Assembly: GCA_013112725.1 (NCBI GenBank)
Contig: JABFFZ010000014.1
Span: forward strand, 23,321 to 87,320
Reading direction: 5' to 3'
Origin: Chloroflexota bacterium
GTDB lineage: Bacteria > Chloroflexota > Anaerolineae > Promineifilales > Promineifilaceae
DNA: 64,000 nt
This document shows, piece after piece, positions 1 to 8,438 of this stretch. Made by a program: the position numbers and the translations under genes. The first letter of the stretch is position 1. The number at the start of each line of letters is the position of its first letter. Below the pieces are notes generated by a model. That model was not told the origin of the DNA. It searched no databases and saw only the letters and a list, made by a program, of their open reading frames with translations.

Positions 1-906
1 AATGTGGAAAAGGTCATCATCGGCAAACGGCCGTCGCTGGAACTGCTGGCGGTGGCGCTGTTGTGCGAGGGGCATGCCCTGCTGGAAGATGTGCCCGGCG
101 TAGGCAAGACGATGCTGGCGCGGGCGTTCGCCGTCAGCCTGGGCATCCAGTTTAAGCGGCTGCAATGCACCCCCGACCTGCTGCCCAATGACGTTACCGG
201 CGTCTCCATTTTTGACCAGCAACAGCACAAATTCACCTTTATTCCCGGCCCCGCCTTTACCCATATTTTGCTGGCGGATGAAATCAACCGGGCCACGCCG
301 CGCACCCAATCGGCGCTGTTGGAGGCGATGGGGGAGCGGCAGGTGACGGTAGATGGGGTGACATATCCATTGACACGGCCGTTTTTCGTCATGGCTACGC
401 AAAACCCGGTGGAGTACGAAGGCACGTTCCCGCTGCCGGAAGCACAGCTTGACCGCTTTTTTATGAAGGTCAGCCTGGGGTATCTGGATGAACAGGCCGA
501 AGGCCAGATGCTGCTCAATCTGGGCGGCATACACCCCATTGAAACGCTGGCGCAGGTGGTGGACGGCGCCCGGCTGCCGGAACTGGCGCAGCAGGTGTGG
601 CAGGTGCATGTGGATGACACTGTGCGGGAGTATATTGTGCGCCTGGTGTTTGCCACCCGCCACCACAAAGATTTGGTGCTGGGGGCCAGCCCACGTGGCA
701 GCCACGCTCTCTACCGGGGCATTCAGGCATACGCGGCCATGCACGGCCGTGACTACACCCTGCCCGACGATGTAAAAACACTGGCGCTATCCATCCTGGC
801 CCACCGCTGCCTCATCCACCCCGAAAGCGCCCTGCGCGGCCTCACCACCACCCGCATCCTGGCGGACATCCTCAAAGACACCCCCCTGGATATAGGGGAA
901 TTATGA
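1..906 (+). CDS. MoxR-family AAA+ ATPase (5' end outside window)
   Basis: MoxR ATPases are AAA+ chaperone-like proteins that usually work with a DUF58 partner, often in assembly of metal-dependent or surface complexes. The frame is open to the left edge; a GTG lies at 4, but the family normally has about 15-25 more residues before the conserved VIIGK, so the gene is probably cut by the window. Walker A is seen in GVGKTML (about residue 33), Walker B in LLADEINRA, sensor 1 in FVMATQNPVE, and the AAA lid follows. The stop lies 75 bp before the DUF58 gene, which is the usual order. Exact substrate unknown. Confidence 0.93.
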   Translation, partial: NVEKVIIGKRPSLELLAVALLCEGHALLEDVPGVGKTMLARAFAVSLGIQFKRLQCTPDLLPNDVTGVSIFDQQQHKFTFIPGPAFTHILLADEINRATPRTQSALLEAMGERQVTVDGVTYPLTRPFFVMATQNPVEYEGTFPLPEAQLDRFFMKVSLGYLDEQAEGQMLLNLGGIHPIETLAQVVDGARLPELAQQVWQVHVDDTVREYIVRLVFATRHHKDLVLGASPRGSHALYRGIQAYAAMHGRDYTLPDDVKTLALSILAHRCLIHPESALRGLTTTRILADILKDTPLDIGEL

Positions 907-977
907 ATTAGGAATTAGGAATTAGGAATTAGGAATTAGGAAGTGGGTTCATCCTTCATAATTCATAATTCATAATT
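905..977. repeat. short tandem repeats between moxR-like and DUF58 genes
   Basis: About five copies of the 7-mer AATTAGG are followed by three copies of CATAATT. This is one of many junction repeats in the window in which a different short word is iterated. The downstream gene begins directly after it with no recognisable Shine-Dalgarno sequence. Confidence 0.8.
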
Positions 978-980
978 TTT

Positions 981-2264
981 ATGAACCAGTTTTCCACTCT
1001 GATCCTGATTTTCCTGGCAATCGCTTTTTTGCTGCGGGTTGATTTTGTGTTTTACATCATCTACGTTTGCATCGGCGTGTATGCCTGGAGCCGCTGGGTG
1101 GTTCCCCGCGCCGCCAGAAGTCTGCACAGTGGGCGCACCTACGCCACGCACTCCTTTTGGGGGGAGACGGTACCCATTACCATTCATCTGAAGAATGAGG
1201 GGCGATTACCCCTGCCCTGGATACGGGCAACGGAAAGTGTAGCCGTGCAGTTGCGCCAGGGCGCGCCGGTCAATACGGTGGTGGCGTTGGGGCACAAAAA
1301 GCAGGTGGACCTGACATATACCATTGCCGCCCGGCGGCGTGGTTTTTACCAGATTGGCCCCCTGCGCCTGACGATGGGCGACCTTTTTGGCATCCAGCCG
1401 GAGCGCCACGCCACCCTGCCCGCCGAATACATCACCATTTATCCGCGCATTACGCCGTTGGTGCGCCTGGGACTGCCGTCGCGCCTGCCGTTTGGCGTGT
1501 TGGCCAGCCAGCAGCGGCTCTTTGCCGACCCGGCGCGGCCTATGGGGGTGCGTGATTTCCGCTCCGGCGATTCGCTGCGGCAGATTAACTGGAAAGCCAG
1601 CGCCCACACCCGCCAGCTTTTGGTACGCACCTATGAACCGGCTATTTCGCTGGAAACGGCCGTTCTGCTAGATTTACACACCGACACCTATACCCGCCAA
1701 TCCCGCGCCAACACCATCGAGTGGGCCATCGAAGTGGCCGCTTCGCTGGCAGCGCATCTGGTAGACCAGCGGCAGGCGGTGGGGCTGATCACCAATGGCA
1801 TTGATCCGCTGGCGGTGGGCGATGGCCCTGTTTTTGACGAAAACAGCGGCCGTTTACTGCGCCACTCGGCCACCGCCCTATCGGAAAATCCAGGTGCTTT
1901 ATTGCCGCCGATAATTCCACCGCGTCACGGCCGTAACCATCTAGTCAAAATTCTGGAACGGCTGGCCCGCATTGAAAACGAAAATACCGTGTTGTTGACT
2001 AACTGGGCCACTGAAGCGACGGCGCATCTCAGTTGGGGCGTCACCATTTTGGCCATCACCGCGCGGGGTACAGAAGCGGTGTGCCAGACATTACACCGGC
2101 TGGCCCGCGCCGGTTACAACCCGGTGCTTTTAGCCGTGGAGCCAGATGCGAATTTTGGGCAGGTGCGGGAACGAACGCGCCGGCTTGGTTTTAGCGCCTA
2201 CCATGTGGCCGTCCCTGCCGATTTAGACCGCTGGCGACAGCGAACCACCTCCCCTTTTTCTTGA
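981..2264 (+). CDS. DUF58 domain protein
   Basis: A 427-residue protein of the DUF58 family, the usual partner of MoxR ATPases; it resembles a degenerate von Willebrand A fold and may receive the action of the ATPase. Two hydrophobic helices lie at the N-terminus (residues ~5-22 and 24-40), so it is likely membrane anchored with the rest in the cytoplasm. The family core is seen around residues 185-215 (RPMGVRDFRSGDSLRQINWK), followed by a basic stretch and an ETAVLLDLHTD strand resembling a MIDAS edge. It lies 75 bp after the MoxR gene in the same direction, so co-transcription is likely. The molecular function is not established. Confidence 0.9.
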   Translation: MNQFSTLILIFLAIAFLLRVDFVFYIIYVCIGVYAWSRWVVPRAARSLHSGRTYATHSFWGETVPITIHLKNEGRLPLPWIRATESVAVQLRQGAPVNTVVALGHKKQVDLTYTIAARRRGFYQIGPLRLTMGDLFGIQPERHATLPAEYITIYPRITPLVRLGLPSRLPFGVLASQQRLFADPARPMGVRDFRSGDSLRQINWKASAHTRQLLVRTYEPAISLETAVLLDLHTDTYTRQSRANTIEWAIEVAASLAAHLVDQRQAVGLITNGIDPLAVGDGPVFDENSGRLLRHSATALSENPGALLPPIIPPRHGRNHLVKILERLARIENENTVLLTNWATEATAHLSWGVTILAITARGTEAVCQTLHRLARAGYNPVLLAVEPDANFGQVRERTRRLGFSAYHVAVPADLDRWRQRTTSPFS

Positions 2265-2314
2265 CGCCTTGTTTGCCCCGGCGTACACTCTAATCAGACC
2301 TTGCGAATCTATTC

Positions 2315-2409
2315 GTAACCGTTCAGTTCCTCTGGAGACTTGACAAGTTTTTGCGCCTGAACTGCGGCATCCGCCTCTGGTAATAAACTCATCAAGTCTG
2401 AACGCTTAC
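2315..2409. mobile_element. IS66-like MITE, copy A (95 bp)
   Basis: The element starts GTAACCGTTCAG and ends with the complement of GTAAGCGTTCAG. It is flanked by the 8-bp near-duplicate ATCTATTC (left) and ATCTGTTC (right). It matches the reverse complement of the copy at 20106-20200 along almost its whole length, including the interior. The one mismatch in the target duplication and several interior changes suggest an older insertion. It has no coding capacity. It fills most of the 180-bp gap before the SulP gene. Confidence 0.88.
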
Positions 2410-2444
2410 ATCTGTTCAAATGTTACATAGCCGCATGATTAATC

Positions 2445-4700
2445 ATGGCCACCATCAAGCGAAATTTTTCGCCCAAACCAATCAAACAACCAACCCGGTT
2501 TGACACAATAGGTAAAAAAGTTGACCTGAAACGCGCTTTCAGGCCGGCGGGGCGTTATCTGCAACGGCCGTATACCATCCTGCGCACTTATGATCGACAA
2601 AACTTGCGCCCTGATCTCATTGCCGGCATTACCACCGCGGTTATTGTCGCCCCGCAGAGCATCGCCTTTGCCCTCATTGCCAACCTACCCCCCGAAATGG
2701 GTCTGTATGCGGCTATGGTAGGCGGTATCATCGGCGCGTTGTGGGGTTCCTGCAACCAGTTATTCACCGCCCCCACCAACACCATCTCCCTGCTGGTATT
2801 CGCTTCGCTGGCGACTGTTATTGAACCGGGTAGTCAGACATTCATCTATGCCGCCGGGCTGATGGCGGTAATGGTAGGGGTTCTGCAATTTGTGCTAGGC
2901 ATTGCCCGGCTGGGCATGTTGGTTAACTTCGTATCCCATTCAGTCATCATCGGTTTTGCCACCGGGGCCGGCATTCTCATTCTTGTCAACCAGATATCAC
3001 CACTGTTGGGCATTTCCCTACCCAGAGATAACATCCTGGTCACCATTTACGGCATCTTCTTAAACCTGATTAGTATCAATTGGGCCACCGCACTCATCGG
3101 CCTCAGCGCCATGGGCATCATTTTATTCATCAGGCGAATTAATACACGCCTACCCACCACTCTGATTGCAATGATCATCACTTCGCTGCTGGTGGCCATC
3201 TTTGATTTACAGGAAAAAGGAGTCGCTACCATCGGCCAGTTGCCGGTTGGGTTGCCTCCCCTGGCTGACCTGCCTGTGTTAGACCTGAATCTGATCGGCA
3301 GCCTTTCCGCCGGGGCGCTGGCGGTTACAGCCATCAGCCTGGTACAGACAACGGCGATTGCCCACTCGGTCGCTGCGCAAACGGGACAGCGGTTGGACAG
3401 TAATCAGGAATTTGTGGGCCAGGGATTGGCCAATATCGGTATGGGTTTGTTTTCTGGGTTTGCCGGTTCAGGGTCATTTTCGGTATCGGCTATAAACCTG
3501 GCTAACGGCGCCAAAACGGCTCTGGCGCCTGTTTTTGCCGCCGGTTTCATCCTGATCGCGCTCTTTACGGTGGGGCCACTAACGGCCTATTTACCACGGG
3601 CGGCCATGGCAGCGGCCTTGATAGTCACGGCCGTAACCATGATAGACCGCGCCGAAATCCGCCGTATCCTGCACAGCAATCTGGGCGAAGCCACCATCCT
3701 GTTAGCCACCCTGCTGGGCACGTTGTTCCTCGACATCCAGTTTGCCGTCTTGTTGGGCGTCTTGCTTTCCTTTATTCTCTACATCCTGCACACCAGCACA
3801 CCACGTGTCCACGAAGTAAAACCAGATGCCAACTACAAACACTTTCTTTACCAGCCGGAAAAAACCGGCTGCCCGCAACTGGGTATCATCGAAATCTTGG
3901 GTGACTTGTACTTCGGCGCCGTCCACCATGTTGAGGATTACATCCTCGACCATGCTGACAGCCATCCTGAACAGCGCTTTCTGCTTATTCGGATGCACAA
4001 CGTGAATGATTGTGACTTCAGCGGCATTCATATGCTAGAAAACGTGGTAAAGGCTTACCGTGACCGGGGCGGAGATGTCTACCTGGTACGGCCGCAATAT
4101 CGCGTCAAACAAATTTTTGCCACCACCGATTTTGTGGAAAATCTGTTAGGCACTGACCACATCCTGGACAAGGATGACGCCATCACCCACATTTTTTACC
4201 ACGTTCTTGATCCAGCCATCTGCATTTATGAATGCCCCGTGCGTGTCTTCAAAGAATGCGCCAATTTACCAAAACGTGTAAGTATTGCTGGCATTCCCCA
4301 CGACCATGAGGTAATTAGCGCCGATTTACATACCATTAAACCACTCACCCTGTGGCAGCAATTACATACATCGGCTTTGATCAACAAATATGCCGTCAAT
4401 GGCCTGGGCATGACACCGCCGCTGGTGGTTGATGTGCGCGAGCCACGCGAGTATCGTCAGGGGCACATCGCCGAAGCCCAATCCATTCCCCTGGCAACCA
4501 TCCTTTCTAAGGAAGTCAAACTGCCCACCAACCAGCCCATTGTGCTGGTATGCCGCAGCGGCCGGCGCAGCCGCCGCGCTGCCGCTGCCTTGCAAAATCT
4601 CGGCTACCAGAACATCGCCATCCTGGAAGGGGGCATGCAAGCCTGGGAGGCAGAGGCGTTGTTGGAGGCGGTGGGGGATTCGGCAATCGGCAATTCGTGA
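2445..4700 (+). CDS. SulP-family anion transporter with STAS and C-terminal rhodanese domain
   Basis: A 751-residue fusion. Residues ~55-440 are the SulP membrane domain (10-14 helices; sulfate, bicarbonate or related anions), with the family signature YAAMVGGIIGALWGS. Residues ~465-560 form a STAS domain, and ~655-745 a rhodanese domain with an intact active-site loop CRSGRRS at about residue 701. Between STAS and rhodanese is a short Cys-containing linker (CIYECPVRVFKEC). The rhodanese suggests that sulfur handling is coupled to uptake, for example of sulfate or thiosulfate. The transported ion cannot be told from sequence alone. Confidence 0.92.
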   Translation: MATIKRNFSPKPIKQPTRFDTIGKKVDLKRAFRPAGRYLQRPYTILRTYDRQNLRPDLIAGITTAVIVAPQSIAFALIANLPPEMGLYAAMVGGIIGALWGSCNQLFTAPTNTISLLVFASLATVIEPGSQTFIYAAGLMAVMVGVLQFVLGIARLGMLVNFVSHSVIIGFATGAGILILVNQISPLLGISLPRDNILVTIYGIFLNLISINWATALIGLSAMGIILFIRRINTRLPTTLIAMIITSLLVAIFDLQEKGVATIGQLPVGLPPLADLPVLDLNLIGSLSAGALAVTAISLVQTTAIAHSVAAQTGQRLDSNQEFVGQGLANIGMGLFSGFAGSGSFSVSAINLANGAKTALAPVFAAGFILIALFTVGPLTAYLPRAAMAAALIVTAVTMIDRAEIRRILHSNLGEATILLATLLGTLFLDIQFAVLLGVLLSFILYILHTSTPRVHEVKPDANYKHFLYQPEKTGCPQLGIIEILGDLYFGAVHHVEDYILDHADSHPEQRFLLIRMHNVNDCDFSGIHMLENVVKAYRDRGGDVYLVRPQYRVKQIFATTDFVENLLGTDHILDKDDAITHIFYHVLDPAICIYECPVRVFKECANLPKRVSIAGIPHDHEVISADLHTIKPLTLWQQLHTSALINKYAVNGLGMTPPLVVDVREPREYRQGHIAEAQSIPLATILSKEVKLPTNQPIVLVCRSGRRSRRAAAALQNLGYQNIAILEGGMQAWEAEALLEAVGDSAIGNS

Positions 4701-4835
4701 TCGGTAATCCGTGTTCCGTAATCCGAAGTCCGAGGCATGAAGTGGAGGTTAGGAGATAGGAGATTAGGAGATTAGGAGATTAGGAGATTAGGAGATTAAG
4801 AGATTGGCAGGGGTTGAATCTCCCAATCCCTCAAT
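4688..4835. repeat. junction tandem repeats before glpX
   Basis: Two word families lie side by side. The first is a set of CGTAATCCG-like units at 4695-4732. The second is AGGAGATT iterated about six times at 4746-4806, followed by reverse-complement words (AATCTCCCAATCCCTC) up to 4835. The second block could fold back on itself. No gene lies in this 154-bp gap. Confidence 0.75.
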
Positions 4836-4854
4836 CTCGCTCTGAAGCAGAGGT

Positions 4855-5829
4855 ATGGCAGAAGAACGAGCGCCGCGTAACATTGGTTTAGACCTGGTAC
4901 GGGTAACGGAAACGGCCGCACTCGCTGCCGGTCGTTGGATTGGCTCTGGCAATTATGCGGCCGCACATCGGGCCGCCACCCGTGCCATGCGGGCAGCGCT
5001 GGACACATTGGATATGGACGGCCGTATTATCATTGGCGAGGAAAACCGGCTGACTGCCGACGACGTGTCTTTGTGCCATGATGAAAAGGTGGGCACAGGG
5101 GACGGCCCTGAAGTGGATGTGATTGTAGACCCCATAGACGGTACCAGACTGCTGATCCGGGGACAGCCCGGCGCTATTTCTATCGTCGCCGTCGCCCCGC
5201 GTGATTCCATCTGGGACTGTGACCCGGCCGTTTACATGAATAAGCTGGTGGTAGACCGCCGCGCCGCCAAAGCGTTGGTACCTGAATGTTTGAATGCACC
5301 CGCCGCCTGGACGCTGGCACTGGTGGCCCGTATGAAGAAAAAAGCCGTCCACGATCTAACCGTTGTTGTCCTGGAACGGCCGCGCAACATGGATTTGATT
5401 GAAGAAATCCGCTCGGCCGGAGCGCGGGTGATGCTGCGCGCTGAAGCTGACGCCGAGGGAGCGCTACTGGCAGCCATTGGCGGCATGGGCGTGGATATGC
5501 TCATGGGCATTGGCGGCGCGGCGCAAGGCGTCATTGCCGCCTGCGCCGTTAAAGCCACTGGCGGCGCCATGCTGGCGCAGTTGGCCCCCCAAAATGAAGC
5601 CGAACGCCAGGCCATTGCCGCCAAAGGGTTGGATACTTCACGCATCCTCACCTGCCATGATATGGTACGCAGCAATCGGGTCTTTTTCGCCGCCACCGGC
5701 ATCACCAATACCCGCCTGCTGCGCGCCATGCACTATTTCAGCAGCCACGCCACCACCCATTCTCTACTTATTCGCTCCGAAACCGGCACCCGCCGCTTTA
5801 TCCGCGCTGAACATCATGCCCGCGTTTGA
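4855..5829 (+). CDS. glpX: fructose-1,6-bisphosphatase class II
   Basis: GlpX removes the 1-phosphate of fructose-1,6-bisphosphate in gluconeogenesis (and of sedoheptulose bisphosphate in some lineages) using divalent metal. The 324-residue length is close to the family's usual ~330. The metal-binding signature VDPIDGT lies at about residue 98, preceded by the GTGDGPEVDVI stretch typical of GlpX, and IGEENR gives the acidic ligands near residue 60. The ATG at 4855 follows the junction repeat; no strong ribosome site is visible. The next gene's frame begins at its stop codon. Confidence 0.95.
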   Translation: MAEERAPRNIGLDLVRVTETAALAAGRWIGSGNYAAAHRAATRAMRAALDTLDMDGRIIIGEENRLTADDVSLCHDEKVGTGDGPEVDVIVDPIDGTRLLIRGQPGAISIVAVAPRDSIWDCDPAVYMNKLVVDRRAAKALVPECLNAPAAWTLALVARMKKKAVHDLTVVVLERPRNMDLIEEIRSAGARVMLRAEADAEGALLAAIGGMGVDMLMGIGGAAQGVIAACAVKATGGAMLAQLAPQNEAERQAIAAKGLDTSRILTCHDMVRSNRVFFAATGITNTRLLRAMHYFSSHATTHSLLIRSETGTRRFIRAEHHARV

Positions 5830-5870
5830 TGATTGACAATTACCGATTGATCATTGACAATCCGCCCCCT

Positions 5871-6569
5871 ATGCTATGGCGTTATCGAATTATGAAAGTG
5901 GCCATGACCATTTGCCGGCTGATATTGATGGCGCGGATTGAGGTACACGGCCGTGAACACATCCCCCCTTCTGGCCCTTACATTGTGGTATTAAACCATA
6001 CCAGCGCCGTAGACACGCCGGTGCTGCTGCTGGCCTTTCCACTGCAAAAGTGGCGCTTTTTTGCTGTGGAAAAGTGGCGGCGCCATCCTATCTTTGGCCC
6101 GCTCATGGGCTGGTTGGGCGCCATTTACATCGCCCGTGATGAGGTTGACCGCCACCAGATGCGCCAGGCATTGGACGCCATTACCCAGGGCGTGGCTTTT
6201 GGCGTGGCCCCAGAAGGCACCCGCAGCAAAACGGGGCAAATGAACACCGCCAAAGATGGTGCGGCTTATCTGGCAGCCCGCACCGGCGCACCTATCTTGC
6301 CGGTGGGGTTAGAAAATACGGATGTGCTGTTTGCTAACTTCAAGCGGCTGAAGGGCACGGCCGTGCGCGTCCACATTGGCCCCCCTTTCCATCTGCCGCC
6401 GCTCGAACACCGGGTGCGCAGCCAGGATTTACCCGCCTATACCCACTACATCATGGCCCATCTGGCGGCCCAACTTCCAGAGCGTTATCACGGCGCTTAT
6501 GCCAATAGTCCGGCGTTAGTCGCCTTGCAGCGTTGTGAAGATCCCTGGCCTTATTGCCATCAGGCTTAG
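5871..6569 (+). CDS. 1-acyl-sn-glycerol-3-phosphate acyltransferase (PlsC family)
   Basis: A membrane-associated acyltransferase that makes phosphatidic acid from lysophosphatidic acid. Block I NHTSAVD (HX4D catalytic pair), block II-like FAVEKWRRHPIFG and block III PEGTRS are all present in the usual order and spacing. The frame is open upstream to 5826, but that part translates a junction repeat (ATTGACAAT words), so the ATG at 5871 is preferred. At ~232 residues it has normal length. It lies just after glpX and is followed by a stretch that seems to hold an RNA gene. Confidence 0.88.
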   Translation: MLWRYRIMKVAMTICRLILMARIEVHGREHIPPSGPYIVVLNHTSAVDTPVLLLAFPLQKWRFFAVEKWRRHPIFGPLMGWLGAIYIARDEVDRHQMRQALDAITQGVAFGVAPEGTRSKTGQMNTAKDGAAYLAARTGAPILPVGLENTDVLFANFKRLKGTAVRVHIGPPFHLPPLEHRVRSQDLPAYTHYIMAHLAAQLPERYHGAYANSPALVALQRCEDPWPYCHQA

Positions 6570-6603
6570 TACCATTGTCTGTGACAAATTTTGAAAATCA
6601 GGC

Positions 6604-6632
6604 TGGTCAAAATTGCTGATTACTGTTATAAT
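6604..6632 (+). promoter_or_regulatory. predicted sigma-70-type promoter for the 6639-6815 RNA
   Basis: A perfect TATAAT lies at 6627-6632, with TGGTCA (4 of 6 matches to TTGACA) 17 bp upstream at 6604-6609. Transcription would start near 6639. No start codon with a ribosome site follows before the terminator at 6784. Confidence 0.6.
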
Positions 6633-6638
6633 TTCTGC

Positions 6639-6815
6639 AAGCTTGGTTGGTTAAGGGATTTGAGAAAACACACCTCCCCCAAACTGGCACAAAAGAAACG
6701 CGACTGGAACAACCGCTGATCAAGCCCAGGGCACTGTTCCCTCTCTCAAATCTCTAACAGTGCCCGTTCCTTTGTGAACGGGCAGGCCACCTGAAATCAG
6801 GTGGCCTGTTTTTTT
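6639..6815 (+). ncRNA. candidate structured non-coding RNA, family unknown
   Basis: A ~175-nt transcript is predicted from the promoter at 6604-6632 to the terminator at 6784-6815. It contains several strong helices that compete for the same bases. An 11-bp pairing joins 6655-6665 with 6744-6754. A 10-bp hairpin joins 6729-6738 with 6756-6765 and places the 6744-6754 strand in its loop. An 8-bp hairpin joins 6762-6769 with 6776-6783. The first two could coexist as a pseudoknot or act as alternatives, while the second and third exclude each other. The next gene downstream is on the other strand, so this is not an ordinary 5' leader. I do not recognise 6S RNA, SRP RNA, tmRNA or RNase P RNA in it. 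Confidence 0.55.
6784..6815 (+). terminator. intrinsic terminator
   Basis: A perfect 10-bp stem (AGGCCACCTG with CAGGTGGCCT) has a 4-base loop and is followed by G and seven T. It is among the strongest terminators in the window and ends the predicted RNA or the plsC transcript. Confidence 0.88.
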
Positions 6816-6842
6816 GTAACGCGATTTGGCAAATCGCGTTAC
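6816..6842. repeat. dispersed palindrome, GTAACGCGATTT type
   Basis: A 12-bp perfect inverted repeat, GTAACGCGATTT, with a 3-base centre. It overlaps the stop codon of the gene on the minus strand. A close relative (GCGCGATTTGG with AAAATCGCGTTAC) lies at about 62345-62368 at the end of the TetR-like gene, so this looks like a small dispersed palindromic repeat. Confidence 0.7.
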
Positions 6843-7840
6843 AAAGAAGCCAATATAGAATGGGTTATCGCTTGCGTCGTCGTCAGTTGGGGGTAAGTCT
6901 CATGAACCAACGTGCGGGCCACGGCCGTTTCCACCCTCCCCGCCCCCTCCTCCAACCCCCACACATACCGCGCCAGCAGCGCCCCACTTAAAATGGCCGC
7001 TATCGGGTTGGCAACCCCCTTCCCGGCAATATCCGGCGCGGAACCATGCACCGGTTCGGCAAGCGCCACGCCATCCCCCCAATTCAACGAAGCCGCCAAC
7101 CCCAATCCCCCGCCCCAATGCGCCGCCGCATCGGATAAAATGTCGCCAAACAGATTGGTGGTCACAATCACATCAAACGATTCCGGCGCCGCCACCATTT
7201 TCAGCGCGGCTACATCTACCAGTAGTTCTTCCACGGTGATACCCGCCCCCGCAAACACCTCCCGCACGCTATCCCGGAACAGACCATCCGTCAGCGGCAG
7301 CACGTTAGCTTTGTGGACGATGGTGAGTTTGTGGCGGTTCTGACGCTGCATCAATTCCAGCGTCTTTTGGGCAATGCGGAGGCTGGCGCGACGGGTAATG
7401 AGGCGTTCGGCTACGGCCGTGTCTCCCCCATCCTCCCACCGTTCCCGTCCCACATACAGCCCTTCTGTATTCTCACGCACAATGATCATGTCCACGTCTA
7501 GCCGGGGGCTGACACGGGGCCAGCTTTGCACCGGGCGGATATTGGCATACAGGTCTAGCTCCTGGCGCATGGCCAAAATCGCGCTGCGATACCCGGCCAC
7601 TTTGTGTGATGGCGATGACACCGCGCCAAACAGGCCTGCGCCACATTCCCGAACGGCCGTCAACGTTTCCTCCGGCACGGAGACGCCAACTTTCTCAAAC
7701 GTGCCCCAACCCGCCTCGGCCATGACGATTTGCAGATGGGGGATCGCGGCCGTTAGCACCGCCACTGCCGCCGGAATCACTTCCTGCCCAATGCCATCGC
7801 CGGGGATTACACACAATTGGGGCGCTGTTATCCGGTTCAT
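6839..7840 (-). CDS. homoisocitrate dehydrogenase (isocitrate/isopropylmalate dehydrogenase family)
   Basis: A 333-residue NAD-dependent beta-decarboxylating dehydrogenase. The family start VIPGDGIGQEVIP is at residue ~11. The substrate loop and arginines follow (SSPSHKVAGYRSAI, LDLYANIRPVQS), then VRENTEGLYVGRE and the metal site FDVIVTTNLFGDILSDAAA. Sequence alone cannot exclude 3-isopropylmalate dehydrogenase, but homocitrate synthase, homoaconitase and LysW-dependent genes on the same strand make homoisocitrate the likely substrate, oxidised to 2-oxoadipate in the alpha-aminoadipate route to lysine. Confidence 0.85.
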   Translation of the reverse strand: MNRITAPQLCVIPGDGIGQEVIPAAVAVLTAAIPHLQIVMAEAGWGTFEKVGVSVPEETLTAVRECGAGLFGAVSSPSHKVAGYRSAILAMRQELDLYANIRPVQSWPRVSPRLDVDMIIVRENTEGLYVGRERWEDGGDTAVAERLITRRASLRIAQKTLELMQRQNRHKLTIVHKANVLPLTDGLFRDSVREVFAGAGITVEELLVDVAALKMVAAPESFDVIVTTNLFGDILSDAAAHWGGGLGLAASLNWGDGVALAEPVHGSAPDIAGKGVANPIAAILSGALLARYVWGLEEGAGRVETAVARTLVHETYPQLTTTQAITHSILASL

Positions 7841-8438
7841 TTACCGATACGCCTCATCTGGCTGCCAGTTAGTGGCCTGCGCCCATTCCTGGACGGCCGC
7901 AAACAGCATGTCCATCAACGGGTCTTTGATATAGAGATACCCCTCTATACTGTCCGGGAAAATTTCGGCCAGGCGCATTTTGATGAGGGCATAGCCATCA
8001 CGCATGATGGGGTGCGCCCGCAGATAATCGCGGAAGAGGAGGGGGTATCGCTGGTTGAAACGGCCGTCCTGCCGAATGTGAATGTTCGTGCGGCGCTGTC
8101 CCTCTGGTTCACGACAGTAACGCTTACGCAGTTCCAGCGAATCTGGGTTGGAGATGCCGATGTATTCGTCACGGCCGTACTCCAGCCGCATCTCATAACC
8201 CGCCCCCACCAGCTTTTCTACAATCGCCGGGTCATCCAGATCAGCCACCGTCACCTGCATATCTATAATGTCTTTGGCGGGCAAGTCTGGGATGGAAGTG
8301 GAGCCGATATGGTCAATGCACACGGCCGTGTCCCTCAACACCTGCCGCAATCGCCCCCCCAATTCCCTGAAATTCATCCACCCATCGGGGTTGGTAGGGC
8401 ACAATCACGATTGGTCTTGATTTCTCAAACTGGATCAT
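7841..8438 (-). pseudogene. GrpB/UPF0157 nucleotidyltransferase-like gene with a single-base frameshift
   Basis: The GrpB family resembles nucleotidyltransferases and is of uncertain function. The start at 8438 has a good ribosome site (AAAGGAG) and gives the family N-terminus IVIVPYQPRWVDEF. The conserved CIDHIGSTSIPDLPAKDIID and the rest continue one base out of register. The break lies at a run of seven G (minus strand, 8354-8360). With six G the two parts join into one normal ~199-residue protein, so one G is extra, either as a real mutation, a slippage site or a sequencing error. The start overlaps the end of the cutC-like gene by 14 bp. Confidence 0.85.

Noticed and set aside
6639..6815. 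6S, SRP, tmRNA or RNase P RNA
   Set aside because: 5' and 3' ends do not close into the 6S rod, and none of the conserved SRP, tmRNA or RNase P motifs is visible, so the RNA is left unassigned.
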